From NCBI GenBank assembly GCA_016934415.1, contig JAFGSW010000072.1, forward strand, positions 1 to 64,000: DNA of 64,000 nucleotides. The letters are read 5' to 3'. Every line of letters begins with the position of its first letter. Position 1 is the first letter of the stretch. Shown here piece after piece: positions 49,076 through 58,049 of the stretch. Position numbers and translations under genes: made by a program. This DNA comes from Spirochaetales bacterium (GTDB taxonomy: Bacteria; Spirochaetota; Spirochaetia; SZUA-6; RPPD01). The notes beneath the pieces are model-generated. The model searched no databases, was not told the origin of the DNA, and was given only the letters and a program-made list of their open reading frames with translations.

Positions 49076-49366
49076 TTTTCAAACGCACGCCATGATATCA
49101 GATGGGACGGATCACACGGATAGGAGAAGGAGAAGGGGCTGACAAGGCGAGCGATGCGCGGGCGTGAGAGAACCGTCGCTTACGGCCGGGCTGCGCTCGC
49201 GCATCGAAGGGAACCACGGATGGGACGCGAATACAGGAAAAGACGATTTTATAAATTGCCTCATGACAAGTCCGAAGGTCCTAAGTCGACAAAGCTAATA
49301 TGAAGGTTGGCAATGCGGTTTCCGAAAAAGAAAAAGCATCCGAACGATGTGATGGAAATCGATGGC
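49076..49366. other. Gene-free stretch with repeat fragments
   Basis: It holds GATGGGACGGATCACACGGAT (about 49100) and GAAGGGAACCACGGATGGGA (about 49197), both of the CCACGGATG family. No coding potential was recognised. Confidence 0.5.
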
Positions 49367-49395
49367 TTGAAAATCATCTTCGGAACGGCTATGAT
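49367..49395 (+). promoter_or_regulatory. Sigma70 promoter of the small lipoprotein gene
   Basis: TTGAAA (49367-49372), 17 nt, TATGAT (49390-49395). The start point would be about 49402, with AAAGGAGG before ATG 49426. Confidence 0.65.
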
Positions 49396-49425
49396 ACGGC
49401 ACGGGAGCCGTAAAAGGAGGCAGGT

Positions 49426-49749
49426 ATGAAGAAAATCCTCGTTTTCTTGACAATCATCGCCGTCGCTTTTCTATTCAATTCTTGTTCGCTTATGTCCATT
49501 ATGTTTGAGGTCACCGGACCGGCCCCGACCGCTGACATCATATATCAGTTTAACACCACATGGGACAATCTGACCGACGTTTCTCTGCCCTGGACAATGT
49601 CTTTTACCGGCTCGAGCGGCAAGTACTGCGACCTCTTCGCGCTCAGTACAAGCGGTATCGTTACGGTTACCATTTACAGGGACGGCGTTCCCATCGAAAC
49701 GGAGACGAGTGGCGTTCACAATTACGTTGAAGTAAATTGCTGGCTTTAG
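49426..49749 (+). CDS. Small lipoprotein
   Basis: A 107-residue protein with a well-placed ribosome site (AAAAGGAGG) and promoter. Lipobox signal KKILVFLTIIAVAFLFNSC (Cys 20). The mature part is short and beta-rich (TADIIYQFNTTWDNLTDVSL, SGIVTVTIYRDGVPIETETS). No family is recognised. Resembles the other Fn3-like small lipoproteins here. Confidence 0.75.
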   Translation: MKKILVFLTIIAVAFLFNSCSLMSIMFEVTGPAPTADIIYQFNTTWDNLTDVSLPWTMSFTGSSGKYCDLFALSTSGIVTVTIYRDGVPIETETSGVHNYVEVNCWL

Positions 49750-50106
49750 CCTTGCGATCTCAGTACGTGTATTGAGTCATCGGCAGGACGCGGTATTTGC
49801 ATATTAATCCATCACTCATCAAATGAAAACGTCGGCGCAATCTTAAAAAACGAGCCTCTTTCCTTCCCGCTCTTGCGAACGGCCGACCCCCCTCCTCCCC
49901 TCCTTTCGGGCTTCGCGGCGGAGGCGGCCGCGGCGGGCACGTCTCGCCCTTCTCTTCTCCCGGCTCCTTCCGACGTTCGCAGGGAACTGCCGCTCCGGCG
50001 CGGACCCGACGGGCGGCCGTATTTCGCGAAGACATCCCCAAGAAAAAGATGTTAGTGATGCGATAGACTACGCGAAAGGAGCGACGGGTTATTTCATTGC
50101 CGCGAC
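49750..50106. other. 357-nt gene-free stretch
   Basis: GC-rich stretch with pyrimidine-rich tracts (about 49880-49960). No start with ribosome site, no recognisable domain and no repeat family seen before the 21-bp array. Confidence 0.4.
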
Positions 50107-50337
50107 AAAGAATTTAATCGATCCAACAAAGAATTCCGCGCGTCAAACTAAGAATTCAATGAGTCCAATAAAGAATTTAATCGGTCAAATAAAGAATTCA
50201 ATGAGTCCAACAAAGAATTTTATCGGTCCACCAAAGATTTCAATGAGTCAAACAAAGAATTCAGCGCGTCATATAAGAATTCCAATGAGTCCAATGAAGA
50301 ATTCAGTCGGTCCAACATAGAATTAAATCAACGCGAC
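50107..50337. repeat. 21-bp tandem array, 11 units, decayed heptad-coding
   Basis: Eleven contiguous 21-bp units with no insertion or deletion, consensus AAAGAATTCAATSRGTCCAA plus C. In one plus-strand frame each unit encodes a heptad KEFNxSN, with x alternating Arg and Glu/Ala, and with synonymous changes at TTT/TTC, AAT/AAC and TCC/TCA. An in-frame TAA in unit 3 and lack of a start show it is not expressed now. It is followed by KALPSVSG and stop. Not a CRISPR. Confidence 0.85.
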
Positions 50338-50347
50338 AAAGCGCTTC

Positions 50348-50372
50348 CCTCTGTGTCAGGATAGTTTTCGCC
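50348..50372. repeat. Dispersed 24-bp repeat, copy 2
   Basis: CTCTGTGTCAGGATAGTTTT is the reverse complement of the repeat at 16659-16683. It starts just after the 21-bp array. Confidence 0.45.
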
Positions 50373-50396
50373 TGGAATTACAGGAAAGAGGAAACT

Positions 50397-50525
50397 ATGC
50401 GGTATAAGAAAGAACGGAAACACGCCATGGGGAAGGCGGCGGAAAAGCACATTGAAAATCCGGTTCGCTACGGCTTCAAGGCTTCCGACCGCTTGATTGT
50501 GATAGGCGGGAGTGTCGTCCGATAA
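50397..50525 (+). CDS. Possible 42-residue ORF
   Basis: ATG 50397 after AAAGAGG, ending TAA 50525. The peptide is basic (MRYKKERKHAMGKAAEKHIE then GFKASDRLIVIGGSVVR). It could be real or a remnant of a larger gene; no family is recognised. Confidence 0.25.
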   Translation: MRYKKERKHAMGKAAEKHIENPVRYGFKASDRLIVIGGSVVR

Positions 50526-50989
50526 CGCGGGCGCTTCATACACGGGGGCTGTAGAGGCACCACGAAGGTCATAGAAAGAGGAGAGAAGAAGAGAAGGGGT
50601 AAGGGGGAAGGAGTTACCCGCCTGGTGTGCCGGGGAGAACCGGTAATACTGGGCGGGATTCATTAATGGCGGGAGCGGGAGCGTATACCGCGAAGGACGC
50701 CTCCCGTTCGGCGCGGGTCTGGGTGGGCGGCCGTAGGGATTGTCATCGCCCACCCCGGAGTATCGTAATAAATGGCCATGTTGCCGATCTCGTGGCAATA
50801 CCCCGTTATCACTTGTAATAACGACCAATGCGCCTTTGAGGAGTGTCGTCAATTATCAAATGGGACTCGTTAATAAAAATGCTTGTCGCGGATTAGTGGG
50901 ATGGATCACTCGGGCGATTTTTTACGCCGCGCCGCCATCGGCGTACTCCCCGGTCACCGGTATCTTCACCGCCGCGGCGGACCGGCGGG
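50526..50989. other. 464-nt gene-free stretch downstream of the biosynthetic operon
   Basis: A purine-rich stretch (50570-50620), then GC-rich sequence. A minus-strand open frame over 50328-50852 exists but shows no coding-like composition. No clear terminator for the operon ending at 50990 was found. Confidence 0.4.
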
Positions 50990-52219
50990 TCAGCGTACGC
51001 CCGAAGCCGATTTATCGGAGGCTTCGTCGCCTGCTCCATCATGAAAGAAACTCCAGATTCCCGAAAAATCGAGACCCAGATTGCATCCGGAACAACCCGC
51101 CAACTCGGCGCGCTTTCCCCGCAGCATGTTAAGAATATAATGTGATCTTTTCTTTCCTTGATAAACCGAGTCGAAATCGTTCAAGCCGCCCAATCGCAAT
51201 AAACCGTTTAGATCGCAGCAACACATGCCGATGGTTCCGTCCCACAGGATGACATATTGCCGCAGGATGAGCCAAAGGCATATTCCATCCGAACGAGGAT
51301 ATCGATCAATATAATCTTCGGGCGTCAATCCGCACGTCGCTTGAGGGTAGTATTTATCCACATTGTCGATCCTGTTCAACAATCTTGAAAAATCATCATC
51401 CACCGCGAATTGTTCGCAAGCGGGATCGAATATCATGTTCGCGCGGGTGATTATCCTACGATCGCTCTTTTCCCGATAATCCAAAAAGGCGTGGATATTC
51501 GAAGATACTTTATCCCATCGGGCGGGATAACGCATTTTTTCGAACGCCGCGGCGTTCCCGCCGTCAATGCTGAAAACGATCTCATTAAATGCGCCGCTGT
51601 CGATGATCAGCCTGCTTTTCTCGGCGGTCAAGCGAGTACCGTTCGTCAGCAACGTGAAATTGTATCGCCGATCGCCGGTTTTCTGCTTTTGCGCCAAATA
51701 AGCGACGATCTCATCGAATCCGGGATGCAGCAACGGTTCACCGCCGTTCCAAAAGCAGATTCCCCCATTAACCTGATACGGCGGATTGTCGATGATTTTC
51801 CGAAAAACCGCTTCCAGAGTTTCCATCGTCATGAATCCGTTTTTCATGCGGTTCCCCAGCTTATGATCCAATGAACAGTAATGACATTGAAGATTGCAGA
51901 CGCCCGATAGTTCGATGTTCAGCTGAACGTGCCGCCTGGCGGCCCCGGCGCATAGAATAATATCCAGGACTTTCCGAATATTGATGATGATGCTGTCATT
52001 GACAATCAGCAACTTTCCTGGGTATACGTACTTCAGCCAATTGTTTTTTACGGGGAGCGCCATCAATTCCGGAGCGCCTTTTTTATCATCCGGATGCAAT
52101 ATGCCGTAGTCGCGGGCCAATCGTGGATCTCCGGCGATTTTTTCCAATAACGAAAGAGTCTCACCGGAGAACTCCTGATTTTCGATTTTCGATCGTATGA
52201 TTTTCACAAGATTATCCAT
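50990..52219 (-). CDS. Radical SAM protein with C-terminal Cys cluster
   Basis: A 409-residue protein; the ATG at 52219 has AAAGGG 7 nt upstream, better than ATG 52234. The radical SAM cluster motif is CNLQCHYCS in QLNIELSGVCNLQCHYCSLD. Then come GGICFWNGGEPLLHPGFDEI, FTLLTNGTRL and EIVFSIDGGNAAAFEKMRYP. C-terminal Cys pairs (GMCCCDLNGL, LAGCSGCNLGLD) suggest a SPASM/twitch auxiliary cluster. It is the last gene of the operon. Such enzymes modify peptides or small molecules; the substrate is unknown. Confidence 0.85.
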   Translation of the reverse strand: MDNLVKIIRSKIENQEFSGETLSLLEKIAGDPRLARDYGILHPDDKKGAPELMALPVKNNWLKYVYPGKLLIVNDSIIINIRKVLDIILCAGAARRHVQLNIELSGVCNLQCHYCSLDHKLGNRMKNGFMTMETLEAVFRKIIDNPPYQVNGGICFWNGGEPLLHPGFDEIVAYLAQKQKTGDRRYNFTLLTNGTRLTAEKSRLIIDSGAFNEIVFSIDGGNAAAFEKMRYPARWDKVSSNIHAFLDYREKSDRRIITRANMIFDPACEQFAVDDDFSRLLNRIDNVDKYYPQATCGLTPEDYIDRYPRSDGICLWLILRQYVILWDGTIGMCCCDLNGLLRLGGLNDFDSVYQGKKRSHYILNMLRGKRAELAGCSGCNLGLDFSGIWSFFHDGAGDEASDKSASGVR

Positions 52220-52281
52220 TCCAGGCCCTTTCATCCGGCTTCAACCGGACTGCGAAATAGAATAGAGCGGCGCCGCCTCAA

Positions 52282-54075
52282 CTACGTCGCCGCATTCTCT
52301 CCCTCTTTTTGATAATGAGTCACCAGAGTGTAGTACAGCGCCGACTGATTCATCAATTCATCGTGAGTGCCGCTATCCACGATTCGCCCATTATCAAGCA
52401 ACACGATCAAATCCGCATTCTTGATGGTTCCCAGGCGGTGGGTCGAAATAAGGGTGGTTTTTTTCGCCATAAGCTTATCCAGTGCATCAATCACGTAATA
52501 CTCCGATAACTGGTCCAACGCCGAAGTCGGTTCATCCAGGAGCAGGATCTGCGGCTTCTTGAGGAACGTCCGGGCGATCGCGATCCGTTGCCTTTCTCCG
52601 CCAGAGAGATCGAGTCCTTTGTTGTGAATCGAGGTGAATATACCCTGCGGCAGTTTGTCCAGCAACGGCTTTAAATTGGCATTGCAGGCCGCGGCATACA
52701 CCTCCTCTTCCGTCGCTTGTAAATTGCCGATGAGGATGTTTTCATGGATGGTTCCTTTAAAAATGAAACTGTCCTGGAACACGACGCCCATCATAGAATT
52801 AATGCGGTCGCGGGAGAACGTTTTCGTATTCTCTCCGAAGACGAAAATTTCCCCGGATTCCACCGGCATGAAACCCAACAGCGTCTTGTAAAACGAGGTT
52901 TTCCCGGAACCGCTCAGACCGACGAAGGCGATCTTTTTATTTTTTTCAATCGAAACATTCATGTCGGAAATGATTCTCTTGTTTCCCACGGTGACATTGA
53001 GCCCCATGATTTCGAGGGCTTTCGGTTCTTCTTCCCCCGGCGAATCATCCACACGCGGGGCGGCGGTGGGCGTGAAGCCGCGGCCGTTTCCGTCATCCGC
53101 CGTCCTGAAGTGGGCCTCTACCGGGGATTGCAGGAAATCATCCAGCCTTTGGATTGCGAGATTTGTCGCCTGAAGGTCGCCGTAAAAACTGTTGATACTC
53201 AGTACCCGGAACAAGGAATTGTTCAGATACGAAACAACTGCGACGAACAAGCCGATGGAAATGACCGCGCTTCCCGTCAGATAACTTCCCATCCAGTAAA
53301 TGGCGATAATAATGATGCTGATGATCAGACCGCTCATATTATTGCTCACCGACCGGAAAAGCGAATCCAGGGTGCTTACCTTGATGATCCCCTTGTACAT
53401 TATTTTATTGCGCTTGCTCTCCCAATCCTCCAAGCCCAAAATTCGAATTTCTTTCGAGCCTTCCATGCATTCCAGCAGATACGAACCGTTTTCTTCGTTA
53501 TGCTCCCGCACTTTCTGCGAATACTTTAATAAAGGTCTTTTAAAGAATCGCGGGAAGAATATCAAGAAAATGACAAAGAGGATCGCAATCGATCCCAGCT
53601 TCCAATCCATGAAAAAAACGATACCAAGGGAAATAAATAAAACGGAAGCGTTCGAAAACCATTCCACCAGAATCCTGGTGATAAAATTGGATGTCATCGC
53701 GGTGTCGAGTCCCAGAAAGTTCTGGAATTTCGTCGGCCCCGTTTTTTCAATCTCCAGAATGGGAATTTTACGGAGATGGCGCAATGCCGCATCCCGTAAA
53801 TCCAAGGTATAGTTGATGTCGAGATAACGGAAGATTGTATCTTTTACGATCGAGAACACGCAATTGAAAACGGCGATACCCAACCCAAGAAGCAGGATCG
53901 GGATGAGGTAATTTGTTTCTCCCTTCAGCAAAACATGATCGATTATAAATGCGAACAACAACGGGTTGACGAGGGTAACACCGGTAATCAACAATACCAG
54001 CACATAGGCGGTGATCAAGAGAGGCCATCGTGTGTTGATATTCTTCAACAGTTTCAAGGACCGTCGAATTTTCAT
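52282..54075 (-). CDS. ABC exporter (fused TM and ATPase)
   Basis: A 597-residue MsbA-type half transporter. Six TM segments lie in residues 1-310; the ATPase domain has Walker A VGLSGSGKTSFYK, signature LDLSGGERQRIAIA, Walker B ILLLDEPTSALD and the H-loop LISTHRLG. Its start shares one base with the stop of the C39/BtrH-like gene. In context it likely exports the product of the operon. No C39 peptidase domain is fused to it. Confidence 0.93.
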   Translation of the reverse strand: MKIRRSLKLLKNINTRWPLLITAYVLVLLITGVTLVNPLLFAFIIDHVLLKGETNYLIPILLLGLGIAVFNCVFSIVKDTIFRYLDINYTLDLRDAALRHLRKIPILEIEKTGPTKFQNFLGLDTAMTSNFITRILVEWFSNASVLFISLGIVFFMDWKLGSIAILFVIFLIFFPRFFKRPLLKYSQKVREHNEENGSYLLECMEGSKEIRILGLEDWESKRNKIMYKGIIKVSTLDSLFRSVSNNMSGLIISIIIIAIYWMGSYLTGSAVISIGLFVAVVSYLNNSLFRVLSINSFYGDLQATNLAIQRLDDFLQSPVEAHFRTADDGNGRGFTPTAAPRVDDSPGEEEPKALEIMGLNVTVGNKRIISDMNVSIEKNKKIAFVGLSGSGKTSFYKTLLGFMPVESGEIFVFGENTKTFSRDRINSMMGVVFQDSFIFKGTIHENILIGNLQATEEEVYAAACNANLKPLLDKLPQGIFTSIHNKGLDLSGGERQRIAIARTFLKKPQILLLDEPTSALDQLSEYYVIDALDKLMAKKTTLISTHRLGTIKNADLIVLLDNGRIVDSGTHDELMNQSALYYTLVTHYQKEGENAAT

Positions 54076-55073
54076 CAGTGCGTCTCCGTCGGAATAATCG
54101 GCGTTTCCTTTTTAAATCGGCGGCCGGCTTCATTCATCGTGAATAAAACCTTTCCCTCGAGGTCCCTGAGTAGCTTCAATTTTAGCTTGATGTCTCTGCA
54201 TTGTTGCCCGTTCGCATTTTTCTTCAGCTTGAGCATCAAAAATATCAGCAATTTCCATTGTTTGACGAGGGCGCTCATGTTTTCCTCAATAAACAGCTCC
54301 TCTTCCGGCCTTAGCATCTTCATTTCCTTGTAACAATTCCAGATTTTCGAACGATTGTTGATTAAGCCGGAAATCGTCAATTGATTCTGATCCAGCCATT
54401 GATTCCGCTCGATTTTGCTCCACGCAACGGAGTCTTGGATATCGTTATAGAACAAAGTGAGGGCTTTTTGCCCGCAATTAAAAACCTTTTGGTTGAACAA
54501 AGCGTAATTATACTGTGTCGCTTTCGCGAAAACAGCCTCGATATCAGGTTCGCTGTATTCGTCGTTCATCAGGGGGAAATAGGACAGATTGCCGTTCCCG
54601 TCCTTCAATACTTCCAATTGTTCCGCGGGAATCGTCCCCGAAAAATTGGCCATGGCGTCCACGATTCGATAGGTGTTGTCGACGGAACGATAGCCGTACA
54701 ACAGGAACGTGTGTCCCAGTCCGCGATCCTCATGAGTCAAATATCTGGCCGGGAAGTAGGCCATCTGAGACGCCTTGCATTGAACGATCGCTATATGGTC
54801 TTGTTGCAGCAAATCGTCGAGATCGGCCGTTTTCCCGCGCCGGAGCTGTATCGTGATTCCGTACAAAAAAGGGATGAAGCAGAGATTGAGATTTCGGGAA
54901 CCCAGCAATAATTTCTTGAAATAATCGACGCACCAATAATTAAGCAGGAGGTTTTTATAATTCCTGCCCCATAGGATTAGGGCATTGATGAAACTCGAAG
55001 TCACGCATTCAAGAGGTCCGAGCTTAAAAATATTTTCCTGAGGGAATTCATAGTCCGCCCATTTATGTGCCAC
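54075..55073 (-). CDS. BtrH-like C39-fold acyltransferase
   Basis: A 332-residue protein. Catalytic-type Cys in GPLECVTSSFINALILWG (about residue 23), then DHIAIVQCKASQMAYFPARY, and the His/Asp pair GLGHTFLLYGYR and TYRIVDAMANFSG. This is the BtrH_N pattern; in butirosin synthesis BtrH moves an aminoacyl chain from a carrier protein to an aminoglycoside. The C-terminal half is helical and Lys-rich. It overlaps the carrier-protein gene upstream by 11 nt and abuts the exporter. I infer acyl transfer from the adjacent carrier protein. Confidence 0.72.
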   Translation of the reverse strand: MAHKWADYEFPQENIFKLGPLECVTSSFINALILWGRNYKNLLLNYWCVDYFKKLLLGSRNLNLCFIPFLYGITIQLRRGKTADLDDLLQQDHIAIVQCKASQMAYFPARYLTHEDRGLGHTFLLYGYRSVDNTYRIVDAMANFSGTIPAEQLEVLKDGNGNLSYFPLMNDEYSEPDIEAVFAKATQYNYALFNQKVFNCGQKALTLFYNDIQDSVAWSKIERNQWLDQNQLTISGLINNRSKIWNCYKEMKMLRPEEELFIEENMSALVKQWKLLIFLMLKLKKNANGQQCRDIKLKLKLLRDLEGKVLFTMNEAGRRFKKETPIIPTETH

Positions 55074-55338
55074 AGTGATCTCTCTCCCGTTGATTCAATT
55101 TGTCGCTCAGAAAGCTCCTTAAGCTTCGATATTCCTTGAGCATATCGATCAAATCCTGATCGAGTGAAATGGCGATGCCGAACCGCATTTCGATATCGGC
55201 GATGATATTTACGATTCTTATGGAATCCAGCTGCAAATCCGTGAACAGATTCATATCCTCCCGGATTTTCTCCGGTGAAAGCATCATTCCACAATTACTG
55301 ATTATAATTTGTTTTAAGGCTTGATCAGGATCGCCCAT
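55063..55338 (-). CDS. Acyl carrier protein (second)
   Basis: A 91-residue protein. Start ATG 55338 (MGDPDQ) has GGGGGAG 8 nt upstream; ATG 55344 is too close. The phosphopantetheine site is FTDLQLDSIRIVNIIADIEM (Ser in DSI). It overlaps the adenylating-enzyme gene by 14 nt. A dedicated carrier for the second acyl or aminoacyl unit. Confidence 0.85.
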   Translation of the reverse strand: MGDPDQALKQIIISNCGMMLSPEKIREDMNLFTDLQLDSIRIVNIIADIEMRFGIAISLDQDLIDMLKEYRSLRSFLSDKLNQRERDHCGT

Positions 55339-56689
55339 GTTCATTCTCCCCCTGGCTTCGTATTCTTTTGAACCGGGCGTTATACAGTTCTTCCTCGACA
55401 ATGTAAACTTTGGCGGGGATCATAAACGGTTTTAATTTACCCCCGCAAAAATCCCTGATTCTTCTCTTGAGCGATATCGCATCCTCATCAGTGCCGATAT
55501 TCACTTTTACCGCCACAATATTGCCGGTAATCGGATTTTTTTCGCCGATGACCGCCGCGTTTCGTATCCCCGGCATCTGAAGAATAAGATCCTCGATTTC
55601 GGCCGGAAATACTTTAACACCGCCGACGTTGATGATATCCGAATCCCGTCCCAATATTTTTATGTAATCACCGTCCAGAACGACCTTATCCCCGGTATTA
55701 TACCACCCTTCCTCGTCAAAGGGATCGGGAGCGTTTAGATAACCTTCCATGGCAGTGTCGGTCTTCAGATAGAGCGTATCCTTCACCACCTTTACCTGAT
55801 ACGCATCGGCGTCAAGTTTCATCCAAGTTGAATCGGACGATTTCGATTGCAGGCGCAAGATGCCGAGTTCTGAAGTGCCGTAGGTTTGTTTGAACCGAAT
55901 GAGGGGAAATCGCGAACATAACCGACTCAAAAGCGTTTCCTGCATCGGCTCAGTGCCGTAGGTGATTAATTTCAGCGAGGATAGATCGTAATTCCGATAC
56001 GATTCGCTCGCATAGAGCAACGTCAGGAACGTCGGCGTCGTCGGCAGAAGTTCAACCCGGTTTTTTTCGATTTGCCCGCAAACGGAATGAACGTCTTTTC
56101 CCAGTGCCTGGATTATGGTTCCACCGCCGGCGAGCGTATAAAACAGCGTATTCATGCCGCCGATATGGTCGAAGAGCAGGAAAAGCAAGGTCCGATATCG
56201 CTTCTTCTTTTCACGATATGTGTTCAATAGTTTGTCAAAATTGTGCAACACCGCCTTCGGTTTCCCCGACGATCCGGAGGTAAACAGTATCAATCCGGAA
56301 TCGCCGTTATGAAGCATTTTTTTCAGGAGGGGATTCGATTTATTCGGGGAGAGCGATTGAATCTCGACGTCTTGATCGTCGATCCTGACGATTTTATCAG
56401 CCTCGGCGATGGTAACATAGTCTTTAAAAAACTCCGGGCCGGAGGCGGTTACGGGCGCGATGATGTTTCTATTCTCTATTAAAGCGATCACGAAGGCGAA
56501 CGTTTTTATTGAAAACTCGTTTTCAAGAATCACTACCTCGCCTTCGCGGATTTTTTTATCCGCCACGAACGCCCTATACCGATCGCATTCCCTCACAATA
56601 TCCCGATACGAACGGGATATGTCGTCGCTCACCACCGCTTCCCGGTCACCGTATTCCCTGAAACGTTCAATCAGCCATTCAATCGACAT
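55325..56689 (-). CDS. Adenylate-forming (ANL) enzyme, second
   Basis: A 454-residue protein. Motifs: SGLILFTSGSSGKPKAVLHN (P-loop A3), FKQTYGTSELGI (A5), GWYNTGDKVVLDGDY (A7) and RDSDIINVGGVKVFPAEIED (A8). The A10 Lys region, normally PKTxxGKxxR, is YNARFKRIRSQ, so the catalytic Lys is placed differently. Shorter N terminus than typical acyl-CoA ligases. Followed immediately by a carrier protein, so it likely charges that carrier with an acid or amino acid. Confidence 0.85.
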   Translation of the reverse strand: MSIEWLIERFREYGDREAVVSDDISRSYRDIVRECDRYRAFVADKKIREGEVVILENEFSIKTFAFVIALIENRNIIAPVTASGPEFFKDYVTIAEADKIVRIDDQDVEIQSLSPNKSNPLLKKMLHNGDSGLILFTSGSSGKPKAVLHNFDKLLNTYREKKKRYRTLLFLLFDHIGGMNTLFYTLAGGGTIIQALGKDVHSVCGQIEKNRVELLPTTPTFLTLLYASESYRNYDLSSLKLITYGTEPMQETLLSRLCSRFPLIRFKQTYGTSELGILRLQSKSSDSTWMKLDADAYQVKVVKDTLYLKTDTAMEGYLNAPDPFDEEGWYNTGDKVVLDGDYIKILGRDSDIINVGGVKVFPAEIEDLILQMPGIRNAAVIGEKNPITGNIVAVKVNIGTDEDAISLKRRIRDFCGGKLKPFMIPAKVYIVEEELYNARFKRIRSQGENEHGRS

Positions 56690-58049
56690 TCACGTGCTCC
56701 TGTGAAGCAAAATGGCCGATGATCGGTTTCACCCTGGGCATCCAGGACATCAACGGTTCCTGATACTCCTTCAACAATATCGAAAGCGGGGTTTCGGCGT
56801 GCAATTCCAATTCGCGTAATTTTTCCTGATCGTAGATCTCCGGCAGCTCCCGAATCGGAATCATGGCCGTTTCCGCCGACTCGTCATTCAGCGGTCGAGG
56901 CGCGGAGTGCGCTTTGGCCATGAGGTTTATCACGTCCGGCACCGTCGACCGATAGTCAAATTGGGCCGAGTTGTGGAGCGCGCCGCGCCCCAGCTTTTCC
57001 CGGAACGGATCGTCCGACAATAAACGAAGGCAGGCGGCCACGGTTTGCCGGTCGTCGATCTCGACCGTCGCCCCGTCCCAACGGCAGTCGACGAACACCC
57101 CGTCCGTCAAATGGTCGACCACCTCCCTGAAACCGTCCCATCGCGTACACACCGTCGGCAGCCCCCACGTCTTGGCTTCGATCAAGTTATAGCCGAACGT
57201 CTCGCCGGGATCGGTTGAAAGATTGACGAGCAGGTCGGCCTCTTCGAAACGAAGATCCTTCGCGGCGCCGAAAACCGGTCCCGTGAAATCGACCGAGGAA
57301 CCGAGTCGCAGACTCCGAACTAAATCGTCGATTCGCCGTTTATACTCTTGAATTTGATCCTGATGGGCGCCCGTATATTCGCCGGCGATTGTCAGCCGGG
57401 CGTTCCGATGTTCGGCTCGGACGTCCGCGAAACAACGAAGCAGAAAATCGATGTTTTTAGCGTCTTCAATCCGGCCGATGGATAGAATACGGCCGGCCGG
57501 TTTTTTCTTCGCCATTGCCCGTCGCTCGACGAGTTTTATGCAATGGGGCAGGCAAGAGGCGGATTGATAGCGAGCGGAAATATTCGTCATCGCGGTCTTG
57601 CAGCTTCTGCTGGGACACAATAATACGTCCGAAGACCTGATCGCGGGGGCCGCGGCCAGCCACAATTTCAGCCAAAATTCCAGGGCAACCGAGTGAGCGA
57701 AGAACACAACCGTCAAATCGATATTCATCCGATTCCTAGCCCACAGGACGTACGGGACCAGCAGCGGCAGATTGAGATACAGCAATGTAATCCCGTACGT
57801 CTCGCACAACCGCTTCAGTCCGGCGGCAAAACGATCCAGGGAATCCGGCAGACACTCATGCCACTGTTGTATCGAACCGCCGAATAATTTCATCAATGCC
57901 AGCGGCGGAATTTTCACCAGTTCCGCGTATTCGCTCACATAGCCGATCCATTGGCCGTCGACGATTTTTTCATTGAGGCGGGAAGGCTCACCGTGAATGT
58001 AACCGATTTTCAGACGTTTCGATCGCGATGGACTTTTTCCAATACTCAT
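56679..58049 (-). CDS. GT4-type glycosyltransferase
   Basis: A 456-residue protein. GT-B fold: N-terminal RLKIGYIHGEPSRL; donor-binding C-terminal half with AGRILSIGRIEDAKNIDFLL and DLLVNLSTDPGETFGYNLIE, AKTWGLPTVCTRWDGFREVV (the E-x7-E motif). It overlaps the upstream gene by 62 nt and the next gene by 11 nt. The C-terminal roughly 60 residues are an unusual extension. Probably glycosylates the pathway core. Confidence 0.83.
   Translation of the reverse strand: MSIGKSPSRSKRLKIGYIHGEPSRLNEKIVDGQWIGYVSEYAELVKIPPLALMKLFGGSIQQWHECLPDSLDRFAAGLKRLCETYGITLLYLNLPLLVPYVLWARNRMNIDLTVVFFAHSVALEFWLKLWLAAAPAIRSSDVLLCPSRSCKTAMTNISARYQSASCLPHCIKLVERRAMAKKKPAGRILSIGRIEDAKNIDFLLRCFADVRAEHRNARLTIAGEYTGAHQDQIQEYKRRIDDLVRSLRLGSSVDFTGPVFGAAKDLRFEEADLLVNLSTDPGETFGYNLIEAKTWGLPTVCTRWDGFREVVDHLTDGVFVDCRWDGATVEIDDRQTVAACLRLLSDDPFREKLGRGALHNSAQFDYRSTVPDVINLMAKAHSAPRPLNDESAETAMIPIRELPEIYDQEKLRELELHAETPLSILLKEYQEPLMSWMPRVKPIIGHFASQEHVNVD

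Noticed and set aside
50107-50337. CRISPR array
   Set aside because: Units are contiguous 21-bp tandem copies with no spacers, no leader and no cas genes nearby.
50328-50852. Minus-strand protein of about 174 residues
   Set aside because: Crosses repeat and low-complexity sequence, lacks a ribosome site and a plausible fold.
50340-50989. Diversity-generating retroelement remnant
   Set aside because: No reverse transcriptase and no template/variable repeat pair with adenine-specific changes was found.
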